In this document: piece after piece, positions 62,706-64,000 of the stretch
Numbering within the stretch: position 1 is the stretch's first letter
Layout: the number at the start of each line of letters is the position of its first letter
From: an uncultured Tolumonas sp.
GTDB taxonomy: Bacteria; Pseudomonadota; Gammaproteobacteria; Enterobacterales; Aeromonadaceae
Direction of reading: 5' to 3'
Length of the DNA stretch: 64,000 nt
NCBI RefSeq assembly: GCF_963676665.1
Contig: NZ_OY781371.1
Location: 496,001-560,000, forward strand
Position numbers and translations under genes: made by a program
Notes under the pieces: model-generated
Told to the model about the DNA's origin: nothing
The model's database searches: none
The model's input: only the letters and a program-made list of their open reading frames with translations

Positions 62706-64000
62706 TTAATTGAACGTTCTGCACATATCATTCAATTTATCAGTATGTTGCATGATGTTATTACTATTCATATCTATCGCTTTCATTTGTGTCAGGTTGT
62801 TTTGGCCTAACACCGTTAATTCATTCATATTTCGTGTTACATCGGCTAATGCGGTGCCTTGTTCATGTGCTGCAGCAGATATTTGTGCGGCCAGATCAGT
62901 CATTTGATTTAAGTCGTTAACCACTTGTTCCATCTGGGTGGCGCTTTTATCGGTTTGTTGTACACAAGCGCGCGTCTGTTCAACATTTTCCAGCATCATC
63001 TCTTTCCAAGATGACAGTATTTGATGAATATGGCTGATGCTGGTTTGTATTTGTTCTGTGGCTTTGTGGGTGCGAGTCGACAGAGTTCTGACTTCATCTG
63101 CTACCACCGCAAACCCACGACCAAACTCACCGGCTCGGGCTGCTTCAATGGCGGCATTGAGTGCCAATAGATTGGTTTGTTCGGCAATACCCCGAATTTC
63201 TGCCATGACACCACCAATATGTGCTGTTTCTTCTACAAGATTAGCTGCAGAAGCCGAGGCATTCTCTGCTTTTTTTGCGAGTAATTGGATCTGGTTTCGC
63301 GTATTTAATAAATGTGAGCTGGCATCATTACAACGCTCTGATGCGCTATTCACATAATCAGCTGTGCTAACGGTTGAACGTGCTATTTCTGCCGCAGTTT
63401 CCGTTAATTCGGTGACTGCAGCGGCAATTTGTTGAAGACTGGCTTCTTGTTGATCCATGTCTTGCTCAGTTTTTGCGACTGTTTGGAATGATTGCTCGGC
63501 AATGCCTTGTAGCACTGTTGTTGAATCTTGCACGCGGCCTAATATGGTTCTGATCCGAGCTTGCCAGTGCTGAAGATGAAAGTCAGCAATACTATGTAAA
63601 TGCGTGCCAGAATAAATTTGACGAGTAAGGCTATCGTAGTTGTTCGCGAGAGAATGCAAATAACGCGGGGTGGTGACTAAATGCGGATAAAAGCAAATTG
63701 CCAACGCAAGGAATGAAAGTAAATATCCCATTGCGACGGCGATATTAGCTAATGAAAGCGCAGCCAGAATAATGGCAATGGCTAACACTAATCCAATAAT
63801 CGGGCGGCGATCTTGCCAGATAAAATTGATTTTTTTGTTTTGACGTTCCTGCTGGCGTAATTGAGCATAGGTTGTTTCTGCTGTTTGTTTTTGCTTGGGT
63901 TCTGGTTTTACCCGAACCGATTGATAACCAACAATGGTGCCATTTTCATAGATAGGTGTGACATAGGCATCAACCCAGTAGTAATCGCCATTTTTGCATT
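62706..64000 (-). CDS. Aer-like PAS methyl-accepting chemotaxis protein (paralogue 2, 5' end beyond the window)
   Basis: The frame stays open from 62706 to the right edge (about 431 residues seen); a GTG at 63788 is not the real start because the upstream codons still match Aer-type PAS ([20 protein letters not shown], then [11 protein letters not shown]). Then a hydrophobic anchor and an MCP signalling domain ([25 protein letters not shown] region) follow. It aligns almost throughout with the MCP at 54940-56493, from the PAS end to the final MCRTFN/LCRTFN. The N-terminal part of the PAS domain is outside the window. Confidence 0.9.
   Translation of the reverse strand, partial: CKNGDYYWVDAYVTPIYENGTIVGYQSVRVKPEPKQKQTAETTYAQLRQQERQNKKINFIWQDRRPIIGLVLAIAIILAALSLANIAVAMGYLLSFLALAICFYPHLVTTPRYLHSLANNYDSLTRQIYSGTHLHSIADFHLQHWQARIRTILGRVQDSTTVLQGIAEQSFQTVAKTEQDMDQQEASLQQIAAAVTELTETAAEIARSTVSTADYVNSASERCNDASSHLLNTRNQIQLLAKKAENASASAANLVEETAHIGGVMAEIRGIAEQTNLLALNAAIEAARAGEFGRGFAVVADEVRTLSTRTHKATEQIQTSISHIHQILSSWKEMMLENVEQTRACVQQTDKSATQMEQVVNDLNQMTDLAAQISAAAHEQGTALADVTRNMNELTVLGQNNLTQMKAIDMNSNNIMQHTDKLNDMCRTFN

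Noticed and set aside
63788-63788. GTG at 63788 as start of the right-edge MCP
   Set aside because: Upstream codons stay in frame to the window edge and match the PAS-to-anchor region of the paralogous MCP.

Overview
The window comes from a motile, polarly flagellated gammaproteobacterium of moderate GC content. Gene content and protein sequence fit the Aeromonadales, with Tolumonas or a close relative as the best guess. This is inferred from gene order, from Vibrio/Aeromonas/Pseudomonas-like polar flagellar proteins and from the lower GC than Aeromonas; there is no rRNA gene in the window to confirm it.

Region 1 (1-20.8 kb, all plus strand) is a polar flagellum and chemotaxis block: fliK-L-M-N-O-P-Q-R-flhB, then flhA-flhF-flhG-fliA behind a sigma-54 promoter, then cheY-Z-A-B, a second stator pair (motC/motD), parC/parP, cheW and a DUF2802 gene. 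flhB carries a +1 frameshift just before its cytoplasmic domain. CheA has three copies of an acidic 20-residue motif in its linker.

Region 2 (20.8-23.5 kb, minus strand) is a two-gene unit, a second FliK-like protein and FlhX (a stand-alone copy of the FlhB C-terminal fragment), behind a good sigma-28 promoter.

Region 3 (23.5-32 kb) holds mlaA, a GH4 glycosidase with a divergent LysR regulator, a cobT-cobS-cobC-cobO lower-ligand/nucleotide-loop cobalamin operon ending in a YcbL-type hydrolase, and rlmI.

Region 4 (32-49 kb) is mostly stress and metabolism: a short MCP, a TVP38/FAD-oxidoreductase fusion, the ynjBCD ABC transporter with ynjF, an ECF sigma factor with a zinc-finger anti-sigma factor divergent from an exported MsrAB, and an electrophile-response locus (NemR-like TetR divergent from yqhD-curA-DJ-1, with two matching operators). 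An aldo/keto reductase, a frameshifted YdhP-type MFS exporter and a LysR regulator follow.

Region 5 (49-64 kb) is a signalling island: a dual-kinase hybrid sensor, an Rcp1-like receiver and a REC-PAS-GGDEF-EAL protein in one operon. Two paralogous Aer-like MCPs flank two more GGDEF-EAL proteins and a periplasmic sugar-binding protein. The binding protein sits directly upstream of a HAMP-PAS-GGDEF-EAL membrane protein and may feed it a ligand signal.

Three genes (flhB, the MFS exporter, the binding protein) are each broken by one single-base indel and become full length when one base is corrected. Sequencing error is therefore as likely as real gene decay. No tRNA, rRNA, CRISPR array, insertion sequence or prophage was seen, and no gene-free stretch exceeds 300 bases.
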